Shown: positions 1-5,153 of the stretch, piece by piece
How positions within the stretch are numbered: the stretch's first letter is position 1
Layout: every line of letters begins with the position of its first letter
Source of the DNA: Actinomycetota bacterium
GTDB taxonomy: Bacteria > Actinomycetota > Actinomycetes > Nanopelagicales > Nanopelagicaceae
NCBI GenBank assembly: GCA_013205455.1
Contig: JABMMO010000117.1
Coordinates: 1 to 5,153, forward strand
Reading direction: 5' to 3'
DNA: 5,153 nucleotides
Translations under genes and position numbers: made by a program
Notes under the pieces: generated by a model
What the model was told of the DNA's origin: nothing
The model's database searches: none
What the model saw: only the letters and a program-made list of their open reading frames with translations

Positions 1-455
1 CCGTTCATCAACCTTTAATGAAAAATCACGCTAATGATTATGGTGCAGATGTGCGTTTTTTAATTGAATGCGGATATTTACCTTCAGCAGTGGATTATTT
101 GCAAGCACTACAATTAAGAAGAATAATCCAAAAGGAAGTTACCGAAGTTTTTCAAAGCGTTGATGTCTTAATCGCACCTACACTGCCAAGCAAAACACCT
201 TCCCAAGGTGAACTCACCAGCATCATCAACGGAAAGTCGGTAGACACGATCGAAACCTGCATGCATAACGTAGGTCCAGGCAATCTTCTTGGTCTTCCGT
301 CTCTCTCTATGCCATGTGGATTAGTTGACGGCATACCCGTTGGAATTGAAATTATTGGTGCGCCATTACAAGAGTTAAAAGTGCTTAACATTGCAATGGG
401 ATTGGAATCTACTTCTCCAATTGGTAATGCCATACCGACTGCGTACTTAAATTGA
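1..455 (+). CDS. Amidase-signature family hydrolase, C-terminal part (5' truncated)
   Basis: This is the C-terminal 150 residues of an amidase-signature enzyme (GatA/AtzE/AtzF-like superfamily). The frame is open from base 3 to the left edge, so the start and the catalytic Lys/Ser/Ser segment lie outside the window; family members are usually about 450-500 aa. Visible family marks are the helix with VDYLQALQLRR, then the strand DVLIAPTLP, and the strongly conserved C-terminal core GNLLGLPSLSMPCG (about base 282) followed by GIPVGIEIIGAP and a final helix ending in GLE. Amidases of this type hydrolyse carboxamide or carbamoyl bonds in the cytoplasm; the substrate cannot be told from this part. 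GatA itself is less likely, because there is no gatB or gatC beside it and the next gene is a P1 peptidase. The stop TGA at 453-455 overlaps the next gene's TTG start, which indicates co-translation. Confidence 0.9.
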   Translation, partial: VHQPLMKNHANDYGADVRFLIECGYLPSAVDYLQALQLRRIIQKEVTEVFQSVDVLIAPTLPSKTPSQGELTSIINGKSVDTIETCMHNVGPGNLLGLPSLSMPCGLVDGIPVGIEIIGAPLQELKVLNIAMGLESTSPIGNAIPTAYLN

Positions 456-1585
456 TTAAAGAAACGTCAGCGGAAAAACCGCGTGCGCGCGAGCTTGGCA
501 TTAGTTTTTCGGGTTTAGTAGGGGCGAATAATGCAATTACTGATGTACCTGGAGTCGAAGTTGGTTATGTGACCAAAGTAGAAGGTCAGAATATTCGTAC
601 CGGGGTAACAGCCATTTTGCCTCGCGGAAAAGCTGAAATCGGGATGCCTTGTGCTGCTGCCTTCTATTCATTAAATGGCAATGGCGAAATGACCGGCACC
701 ATTTGGATTGAAGAGTCGGGCACGCTCTCAATGCCAATCATGATTACAAATACTCACGCCGTTGGCAAAGTTCATAGTGGAGTTGTTGCATGGGTTGTGG
801 AGCATTTACCGATCGTTGCTGCTCAATGGCTTTTGCCAGTTGTAGCTGAGACTTGGGATGGCTATTTAAATGAGATCAATCATTTTTCGATCACCGAAGA
901 AGATGCCAAAGCCGCAATCGATAATGCGAAGCCTGGTCCAGTCGAAGAGGGATCGGTCGGTGGCGGAACTGGCATGAATTGTTATCAATACAAAGGTGGC
1001 AATGGAACTTCGTCGCGAATAGTTAAGTATGCAGAAAAAGATTACACAGTCGGAGCTTTCGTTCAAGCAAATTTTGGAAGTAGAGCGGAATTAACTATTA
1101 CTGGTGTTTCGATGGCAGATTCAAAAATTCCAAACCCATTCTCAGAACATAATTGGCTTGAAGTAGATAGTGCAATGATTACTCCACCGCAAGGCGCTGG
1201 CTCGGTAATCGTAATAATTGCAACTGATGCGCCATTGCTACCAAATCAATGTAAAGCGCTCGCTAAACGAGTTCCACTCGGACTTGCTCGCACAGGTACA
1301 GCAGGGAGTCATTTCTCTGGCGACATATTTTTAGCTTTTTCTACCGCTAACAAAGGTTCTTTTCAAAGCAAGTTTCCAAGTAGCAATTCTGGCGAATCGG
1401 ATTACGATATATCTAGATCGATTCCTTGGGGCGCGATGGATAGCTTTTATACCGCAACAGTCCAGGCCGTAGAAGAAGCCGTTGTAAATGCGCTAGTTGT
1501 GAACCAAGATATGGAAGGCCGTGATGGGCATAAAAGTTATGCAATTACTCGTGAATTTATTGAATCGAAATTCAAAAAAACCTAA
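452..1585 (+). CDS. P1 family (DmpA/BapA-like) aminopeptidase, self-cleaving
   Basis: This is a complete 377-aa member of peptidase family P1 (L-aminopeptidase/D-esterase DmpA, beta-peptidyl aminopeptidase BapA), an Ntn-like fold cut into alpha and beta chains by autoproteolysis. Family segments run in order: RARELGI and NAITDVPGVEVGY near the N-terminus, TNTHAVGKVH (about 99-108), GSVGGGTGM (167-175), FVQANFGSRAEL (203-214), then GAG-S (248-251) followed by VIVIIATDAPLLPNQC. Cleavage is expected between Gly250 and Ser251, freeing Ser251 as the N-terminal nucleophile. Ser289 and Asp291 in HFSGDIF match the conserved Ser-x-acidic pair of the active site, and Asn207 the oxyanion Asn; these roles come from family knowledge. 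The TTG start at 452 is chosen because conserved sequence begins by residue 11 and the first internal Met (65) is too late. No good Shine-Dalgarno is seen, so translation probably relies on coupling with the upstream amidase (TTGA overlap). Members remove N-terminal L-, D- or beta-residues from peptides and amides; the specificity here is unknown. Confidence 0.95.
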   Translation: MIKETSAEKPRARELGISFSGLVGANNAITDVPGVEVGYVTKVEGQNIRTGVTAILPRGKAEIGMPCAAAFYSLNGNGEMTGTIWIEESGTLSMPIMITNTHAVGKVHSGVVAWVVEHLPIVAAQWLLPVVAETWDGYLNEINHFSITEEDAKAAIDNAKPGPVEEGSVGGGTGMNCYQYKGGNGTSSRIVKYAEKDYTVGAFVQANFGSRAELTITGVSMADSKIPNPFSEHNWLEVDSAMITPPQGAGSVIVIIATDAPLLPNQCKALAKRVPLGLARTGTAGSHFSGDIFLAFSTANKGSFQSKFPSSNSGESDYDISRSIPWGAMDSFYTATVQAVEEAVVNALVVNQDMEGRDGHKSYAITREFIESKFKKT

Positions 1586-1615
1586 GAACAATTACTCCAG
1601 TTAAGGCATATATTT

Positions 1616-1633
1616 AAATTTGATTATAAATTT
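1616..1633. repeat. AT-only inverted repeat between convergent genes
   Basis: AAATTT, a 6-base spacer, and AAATTT again lie between the stop of the P1 peptidase and the 3' end of the small minus-strand gene, overlapping that gene's stop codon (1624-1626). Each arm is itself a palindrome. The stem would hold only A-T pairs, so it is a weak candidate for a bidirectional termination hairpin. No GC-rich stem with a U tract was found in this 38-base convergent gap. Confidence 0.2.
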
Positions 1634-1794
1634 CGTCCACGTTTAAGGCGTTTACGAAAAAGCTCTTCATCAAATTTCTGGTTATTGAGACGAATCTGAC
1701 TGGTCCGTGCTTGCTGGTCCAACTCTAGTTTTTCGTATTTTTCGTGATGACGGTATCGATCATTTATAAACGACATTAAATGTGCGAAGTCCAT
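1624..1794 (-). CDS. Small highly charged 56-aa protein, unknown function
   Basis: A short frame on the minus strand runs from ATG at 1794 to TAA at 1624-1626 and encodes 56 residues, beginning MDFAHLMSFINDRYRHHEKY and ending in KRLKRGRNL. The product is rich in Arg, Lys, Glu, Asp and Gln, with no membrane segment and no Cys. The middle (about 12-50) should form one long amphipathic helix, possibly a coiled coil, followed by a basic tail; this is a reading of composition, not a computed prediction. It lies 74 bases downstream of the aconitase X small subunit on the same strand and could be the last gene of that run. No clear Shine-Dalgarno precedes the ATG, and an in-frame TAG lies 30 bases upstream, which limits other starts. 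Without this gene 1586-1868 would be 283 bases of empty DNA in an otherwise tight region. I do not recognise a family; it may be a lineage-specific small protein, and a chance frame cannot be excluded. Confidence 0.55.
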   Translation of the reverse strand: MDFAHLMSFINDRYRHHEKYEKLELDQQARTSQIRLNNQKFDEELFRKRLKRGRNL

Positions 1795-1868
1795 GAGCAG
1801 ATAATGGATTGGCTCGGTTACCTAGTTACGGATTGACGGTTAATTTCAGATGAGGATTAGGTGTATTT

Positions 1869-2309
1869 CTATTCCAGCCACTTAATAAGCCCAATCATAT
1901 TTTCGGTTTCGGCCGCAACTGAGATCGAACCTGATTTTGGGATTTCTGCATATGAATCTGCGGTCAACTCAACCATTGGCATTTGGATTTGGTACAGCTC
2001 CGCAGATACAAGCGCTCCAATAACTAAAATTGTGTCGCACTCGGTAAAGATCATCGCTGCTGGCGCTTTCTTTGCTCTAATTAATTCTGCAAGAACTGCA
2101 GTGGCTGAACTTGAACCCCGACCGGAGGTCATAACAAGAACTTTTCCGGCAACGCTTACTCCGCATTGCGGATGGTGCACATCAATGATTACACCATGAT
2201 GATCGACCCCACCCCAAAATGAAATTGGTTGGTCGAGAATTAACAATTCGCCACTGCTACTTCCCGGATGCAGCGCTCGCCCGGTTAGGGATTTAGAACC
2301 AGAGAGCAT
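1869..2309 (-). CDS. Aconitase X small subunit (swivel domain, DUF126/AcnX_S)
   Basis: This 146-aa protein is the swivelling domain subunit of aconitase X, which closes over the active site of the large subunit. Diagnostic motifs are the N-terminal ALHPGSSSGELL (12-23), PISFWGGVD (28-36), HHPQCG (45-50), GKVLVMTSGRGSSS (55-68) and the helix with AVLAELIRAKKAPAA. The Gly/Ser-rich loop SGRGSSS is the expected substrate-binding loop of aconitase-type swivel domains. The ATG at 2309 is chosen over a TTG at 2345 because family homology begins right after it and it overlaps the large subunit gene by only 17 bases. The Shine-Dalgarno is weak (GGAAAG, about 13 bases away), so translational coupling to the large subunit is likely, giving balanced subunit amounts. 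The tail (about 116-146) continues past the core motifs to IGLIKWLE and is less conserved as far as I can judge. Confidence 0.92.
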   Translation of the reverse strand: MLSGSKSLTGRALHPGSSSGELLILDQPISFWGGVDHHGVIIDVHHPQCGVSVAGKVLVMTSGRGSSSATAVLAELIRAKKAPAAMIFTECDTILVIGALVSAELYQIQMPMVELTADSYAEIPKSGSISVAAETENMIGLIKWLE

Positions 2310-3576
2310 CGTTGCGCACCAACTTTCCAGCTCTTGCCGAAGCAATACATTCTTTAACTGACCCTAATATCGTTTCAATTCCCAAATTACCAGGGGCATA
2401 CCAAGCCCATTTTCCAGAATTAGTCATCACAGTCTTAATTTTTGGATTAAGTATCGGTGTTACATAAGTACAAGTATCGGTAACGATTCGACCACCAGCA
2501 TTTTTAAGTATTTGGGCATAACCTAAAGCCTCAGCTCGCTCTAATACACCCCTGCTAGTGGAAACATAGAAATCTATTGACGGCAAAAATTTATCGCCAC
2601 CCTCTAATTCCTTTGCGAGATTTTCAAACTCAGCGAGTGAAAAATGCGGCGTACCTAAACTAACTGCGTCAAGATCATCTCCGACTGCGGTAGTAAGTCG
2701 ATCTCGAGATGCTCGTAATTGCGCGGTAGATATTTTTATTGTCTCGACTTTGGCATTTACTACCGCCGCTAAAGTTGGAGCTTCTGGAGTCACTCCAACA
2801 ATATGAAATAAACCTACGCCACCAGCTGATGCCGCAGTTGCGCCAAGTCCTTTGAGTCGATCCTCAGTTAACCCACCATCCGAAAGATCACCAGGTAATC
2901 CGATTATTGCAGCCACTTTACTTTCAGCGATATCTCCCAGGAGCGCACCAATTGCCGGCCATGCACTTTCTTCTTCTAACAACTCGCGTGATATCCCAGA
3001 AAAATCAAGAACTAATGCAGCTTTTCTACCTTCATCAGTATGTAATCCTGCAAATGGAACTCGACCAACAATTGCAGCAGAGATATCTAAAAAATCACCA
3101 TATCGATCGGTCCGCGCACCTAATACTGAATTTGCAAAAACGATTGCATTCGATTCGGCCCAAGCAATTTGCGTTCCAAATTCTGGCCGATGTCCAGTCT
3201 GATACGGCGCACATGTCCAGGTTGCTTCGCAACCAAGAGCAAGATGCGCATCCATTAATCGTCGGCCGTTGGTAGCTAGCGTTGCATCTGCATGAACCAA
3301 GTCTGGATGTAATAAATCAAGTGAACTAACATTTGTAGTAGTTCTAACTTTTACCTTGCCACCAAGTTCCACTAGTTTTTCGGTATATTCAAGACCAGCA
3401 ATTCCATGGTAGAGACAGCCATCTGCATGTGCCGATTCAATTTCAATTAATCGCGTTGCTTGATTTGCTTTTGCAACACCAACAATCAACCGCATGCACA
3501 TTGCAATGGCAGGACCATGTTCACCCGCGAGCATCGCTTGCTCTAGTTCGGTCAGTATCAATTTCGGGGGAGTCAA
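2293..3576 (-). CDS. Aconitase X large (catalytic) subunit, DUF521/AcnX_L
   Basis: This is a 427-aa catalytic subunit of aconitase X, a hydro-lyase of the aconitase superfamily. Family motifs in order are LTELEQAMLAGEHGPA (8-23), AHADGCLYHG (49-58), TTNVSSLDL (80-88), GCEATWTCAPYQTGHRPEFG (115-134), ESNAIVFANSVLGARTDRYG (141-160), GLHTDEGR (177-184), LGTPHFSLAEF (307-317), DTCTYVTPIL (367-376) and NSGKWAWYAPGN (386-397). Cys122 and Cys369 are the likely iron-cluster ligands. Residue 309 is Thr in GTPH, where I recall Cys in many relatives. Characterised bacterial two-subunit enzymes dehydrate cis-3-hydroxy-L-proline to pyrroline-2-carboxylate, and archaeal ones dehydrate mevalonate 5-phosphate; the substrate here is not shown. 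The start is TTG at 3576, six bases after a strong GAGGGA site, and no ATG or GTG is available in frame nearby. The gene follows the PH-like gene by 30 bases and precedes the small subunit with a 17-base overlap. Confidence 0.95.
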   Translation of the reverse strand: MTPPKLILTELEQAMLAGEHGPAIAMCMRLIVGVAKANQATRLIEIESAHADGCLYHGIAGLEYTEKLVELGGKVKVRTTTNVSSLDLLHPDLVHADATLATNGRRLMDAHLALGCEATWTCAPYQTGHRPEFGTQIAWAESNAIVFANSVLGARTDRYGDFLDISAAIVGRVPFAGLHTDEGRKAALVLDFSGISRELLEEESAWPAIGALLGDIAESKVAAIIGLPGDLSDGGLTEDRLKGLGATAASAGGVGLFHIVGVTPEAPTLAAVVNAKVETIKISTAQLRASRDRLTTAVGDDLDAVSLGTPHFSLAEFENLAKELEGGDKFLPSIDFYVSTSRGVLERAEALGYAQILKNAGGRIVTDTCTYVTPILNPKIKTVMTNSGKWAWYAPGNLGIETILGSVKECIASARAGKLVRNDALWF

Positions 3577-3582
3577 AGAAGA

Positions 3583-3588
3583 TCCCTC
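3583..3588 (-). promoter_or_regulatory. Shine-Dalgarno site of aconitase X large subunit
   Basis: GAGGGA on the minus strand lies six bases before the TTG at 3576. It is the clearest ribosome site on this strand and decides in favour of the rare TTG start, since the alternative ATG just upstream (3596) is in another frame. Confidence 0.65.
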
Positions 3589-3606
3589 GCATTCATAAGT
3601 GGAACC

Positions 3607-4272
3607 CTACAACGCAAACACTGGTTCTTTAGGTTCATCCTCTGCTAGATCTTTTAATACTTGGGTTATACCCGGAACGACGGTTTTAATTCCATCTTCA
3701 GCTCCATTAATTGCTTGCGCAAGAAAGCGATTAAATTCTCGCCCATTCGAAGTTGAAAATAAAATTCCAGAAGTTTTCTGGCGGTTACTAACATGAAAAA
3801 CATAATCGGATTCATTATCGGAAGTTGCAGCGCCAGTCCATTTAGCAAATGCCCACTCTTTAGTGTTAAAAGATCCATTGAACAATAACCGAGTAGTTGT
3901 AAGTACAACTTCGCCAACTTCTTTGTATGCCTGTATTACATCACCAGGCACAAATGTTCCGCGCATCGCACCAACCCGATAACGTAACCCACCAAAGAGC
4001 GGCATGCTAATTCCTTGACTTGTACCCTCGTAATGCCCGGCAGTTTTACCAGCTTCATGGAATTGGCCTTGACCAATCCAGAGCACGACTTCGCCAGATT
4101 TTTGCACGGTTAAATTTGAAACTGCATCCTCGCCCTTTTCTGCTAACTCAAAGGCTCTCTTAATCTTTTTAAAAATATCTATATCTTGCTGCCATTGGGA
4201 GTGCTCGACCCGGTAACGGTAGTGCGCCTTTTTAAATGTGCGCTTAGCTTTCCAATCTGCCCAAAATCCCAT
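3607..4272 (-). CDS. Protein with bacterial PH-like core, unknown function
   Basis: This 221-aa soluble protein has no signal peptide and no membrane segment. Residues 1-58 are basic and helical (GFWADWKAKRTFKKAHYRYR, then a heptad-like helix to about 50). Residues 59-185 form a beta-rich core containing EVVLWIGQGQF, SQGISMPLFGGLRYRVGAMRG (85-105), VLTTTRLLFNG (123-133) with a following KEWAFAKW, and DYVFHVSNRQ. The pattern GIS...GLRYRVG followed by T-x-x-R-x-x-F-x-G resembles PH-like (bPH) domains of actinobacterial and cell-surface-associated proteins of unknown role; this is by recollection, not alignment. The C-terminus is an acidic tail (EDEPKEP). ATG at 4272 is preferred to an upstream GTG (4341), whose extra 23 residues look like translated promoter DNA and would leave only 15 bases to the divergent gene. 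No strong Shine-Dalgarno precedes it, so a leaderless transcript is possible. It leads the aconitase X run, 30 bases ahead of the large subunit. Confidence 0.8.
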   Translation of the reverse strand: MGFWADWKAKRTFKKAHYRYRVEHSQWQQDIDIFKKIKRAFELAEKGEDAVSNLTVQKSGEVVLWIGQGQFHEAGKTAGHYEGTSQGISMPLFGGLRYRVGAMRGTFVPGDVIQAYKEVGEVVLTTTRLLFNGSFNTKEWAFAKWTGAATSDNESDYVFHVSNRQKTSGILFSTSNGREFNRFLAQAINGAEDGIKTVVPGITQVLKDLAEDEPKEPVFAL

Positions 4273-4317
4273 GCGTCTAGTCTGCCCGTCTATCTTTCGC
4301 TTGTCAGCCCCGACGCC

Positions 4318-4328
4318 TACTCTGAGTA
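4318..4328. repeat. Perfect 11-base palindrome in the divergent gap
   Basis: TACTC-T-GAGTA has two 5-base arms around one central base, and flanking bases do not extend the symmetry. It is centrally placed between two divergent starts, as an operator would be, but an element this short can arise by chance. Confidence 0.3.
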
Positions 4329-4342
4329 ACACAACCACCACT

Positions 4343-4351
4343 AGAAAGGTG
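4343..4351 (+). promoter_or_regulatory. Shine-Dalgarno site of the 83-aa membrane protein
   Basis: AGAAAGGTG contains AAGG seven bases ahead of the ATG at 4357, an ideal distance. It supports both the start and the reality of this short gene. Confidence 0.65.
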
Positions 4352-4356
4352 CCCTC

Positions 4357-4608
4357 ATGAATTGGTGGAACTTACTTGCAACTCCGATCGTTGCTTTCTG
4401 CGCATTTGCTTGCGGCCGGAGCGCTTTACGATGGAGTTTTTATAGTTTGATTTTCGGCTTCTTCGCAATCATCCCGCTAATTTTCTTACGGAAGCGACCA
4501 ATCAAAGATCTCACAATCCCAGATTGGTTCTACGCACTTGATCAACGATTCCGAATTAAACGTGAACTGAAGCAAATTAAAACACCAGCAGATTTACCTA
4601 AACCCTAG
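4357..4608 (+). CDS. Small two-helix membrane protein, unknown function
   Basis: This 83-aa protein has two hydrophobic stretches, about 5-20 (LLATPIVAFCAFACG area) and 27-44 (SFYSLIFGFFAIIPLIFL), joined by a short loop with Arg21 and Arg25. After the second helix comes RKRP and a basic, soluble tail (45-83) containing DWFYALDQRFRIKRELKQIK and ending in Pro-rich KTPADLPKP. By the positive-inside rule both termini are probably cytoplasmic, forming a membrane hairpin; the first stretch is the weaker one. The gene has a good Shine-Dalgarno and is read divergently from the PH-like/aconitase X run. The SDR gene follows 48 bases downstream in the same direction and may be co-transcribed. I do not recognise a family. 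Confidence 0.75.
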   Translation: MNWWNLLATPIVAFCAFACGRSALRWSFYSLIFGFFAIIPLIFLRKRPIKDLTIPDWFYALDQRFRIKRELKQIKTPADLPKP

Positions 4609-4656
4609 TCGGAGCACTTTCTAACTCATCCTTATCTACAGTAAACTTCAAGAATT

Positions 4657-5153
4657 ATGGCAAAGAAAATTGCGGTCGTAACTGGTCCATGTGGCGCTAT
4701 CGGCAGCGCAATCGTCGCCCAATTAATTAAAGACGGGTTATCGGTAGTTGGTTTAGATATTAATCAAGCAGAATTAGTTGAGATGTCAAAGCAGTATTCT
4801 GGCGATTTCACTGGAATCGAAGTTGATTTAACGGATGCGCCCGCAATCGAAAAAGTATTTAAAGAAATCAAAAGTAAATTTGGCGGCGTTGACGCCCTAG
4901 TAAATAATGCGGGTAATTGCTTTATGTCGGATTTTCCAAATATCCCAGCCGCAGAATTTGAATTACAGATGTCCATAAACTTCTCCGCCGCATTTCATTG
5001 CTCGCAAGCCGCAGTAAAACTGATGTTAGGCCGACCTGGAATTAGAAAAATTGTAAGCATCTCTTCCAATGGCGCATATAACTTCGATGTATTTGATCCA
5101 CCGCATTACCGCGCTAGCAAAGCTGCGTTAGACACTTTAACTAAAGACCTCGC
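4657..5153 (+). CDS. Short-chain dehydrogenase/reductase (SDR), 3' truncated
   Basis: The first 165 residues of a classical SDR oxidoreductase are present; the family is usually about 250 aa, so roughly a third is missing beyond the right edge. The Rossmann cofactor motif is TGPCGAIG (9-16), a TGxxxGxG variant with Ala at the middle Gly position. Asp34 at the end of the second strand (VVGLDI) predicts NAD(H) rather than NADP(H). Asp57 in VDLTD binds adenine, and NNAG is at 83-86. The catalytic set is complete: Asn108 (MSINFSA), Ser137 (VSISSNGA), Tyr151 and Lys155 (YRASK). Substrates of such enzymes are alcohols, ketones or sugars and cannot be read from this part. ATG at 4657 fits the family N-terminus exactly, with basic residues directly before the first strand. 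The upstream ribosome site is weak (AAGAA six bases or fewer away). A 48-base gap separates it from the membrane-protein gene. Confidence 0.93.
   Translation, partial: MAKKIAVVTGPCGAIGSAIVAQLIKDGLSVVGLDINQAELVEMSKQYSGDFTGIEVDLTDAPAIEKVFKEIKSKFGGVDALVNNAGNCFMSDFPNIPAAEFELQMSINFSAAFHCSQAAVKLMLGRPGIRKIVSISSNGAYNFDVFDPPHYRASKAALDTLTKDL

Larger units (their letters stand above)
4273..4356. promoter_or_regulatory. Divergent intergenic region, probable back-to-back promoters
   Basis: These 84 bases separate the minus-strand run headed by the PH-like gene from the plus-strand membrane-protein gene, so both promoters must lie here or in the adjoining coding ends. I could not identify a convincing -35/-10 pair with standard spacing on either strand. 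The only ordered element is a short palindrome at 4318-4328. Confidence 0.5.

Noticed and set aside
152..433. Minus-strand 93-aa frame
   Set aside because: It is antisense to the conserved C-terminal core of the amidase and has no family signature.
1616..1633. Rho-independent terminator between the convergent genes
   Set aside because: The inverted repeat is made only of A-T pairs, has 6-base arms and overlaps a stop codon; no GC stem with a T run is present.
1833..1860. Plus-strand TTGACG as a -35 promoter box
   Set aside because: No TAnnnT box lies at proper distance, and downstream on this strand is only antisense sequence.
1861..2199. Plus-strand 112-aa frame with a GAGG-like site before a GTG start
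   Set aside because: It lies wholly antisense to the aconitase X small subunit, whose FWGGVD and SGRGSSS motifs are clear. The product resembles no family and the ribosome site falls by chance in the intergenic stretch.
2310..2345. Upstream TTG start for the aconitase X small subunit
   Set aside because: It would add 12 residues that lack family similarity and deepen the overlap with the large subunit to 53 bases; the ATG at 2309 fits better.
2852..3275. Two overlapping plus-strand frames (2852-3202 and 2907-3275)
   Set aside because: Both are antisense to the strongly conserved middle of the aconitase X large subunit and have low-complexity Ser/Pro/Gln-type translations typical of shadow frames.
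4273..4341. Upstream GTG start for the PH-like protein
   Set aside because: The added residues (MVVVLLRVGVGADKRK and following) look like translated promoter DNA and would nearly fill the gap to the divergent gene; the ATG at 4272 is preferred.
1..5153. tRNA, rRNA, CRISPR, insertion sequence or phage genes
   Set aside because: No cloverleaf-like segment, repeated spacer array, terminal inverted repeat or transposase/integrase motif was seen on either strand.

Overview
The window looks like ordinary chromosomal DNA from a bacterium of moderately low GC, with short intergenic gaps, TTG as well as ATG starts, and no mobile-element, CRISPR or RNA-gene signature. The bacterial-PH-like protein with a G-x-RYRVG core and the compact style are reminiscent of low-GC planktonic Actinobacteria (Nanopelagicales type). 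That assignment is an inference from impression only; no marker gene is present.

Layout. (1) Positions 1-1585, plus strand: the C-terminal 150 residues of an amidase-signature hydrolase, followed by a complete P1-family (DmpA/BapA-like) self-cleaving aminopeptidase. The two share a 4-base TTGA start/stop overlap, so they are almost certainly one operon. (2) Positions 4272-1624, minus strand, convergent to the first block: a run of four genes. In transcription order these are a 221-aa protein of unknown function with a PH-like core, the large (catalytic) subunit of aconitase X, the small (swivel) subunit of aconitase X overlapping it by 17 bases, and a 56-residue highly charged peptide. (3) Positions 4357-5153, plus strand, divergent from the second block: an 83-aa two-helix membrane protein and the N-terminal 165 residues of a short-chain dehydrogenase/reductase cut by the window edge.

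How the parts may work together. The amidase and the P1 peptidase are both amide-bond hydrolases, which suggests uptake and breakdown of an unusual amide or peptide. The characterised bacterial two-subunit aconitase X enzymes dehydrate cis-3-hydroxy-L-proline, and archaeal ones act on mevalonate 5-phosphate. Nothing beside these genes (no pyrroline-2-carboxylate reductase, no proline racemase, no transporter) fixes the substrate here. Linking peptide hydrolysis to hydroxyproline dehydration is therefore only a hypothesis.

The points most worth a second look are the small charged ORF at 1794-1624, a Thr at residue 309 of the aconitase X large subunit where I remember a cluster-binding Cys in the family, and the pairing of a PH-like protein with aconitase X. 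No convincing wholly new system was seen.
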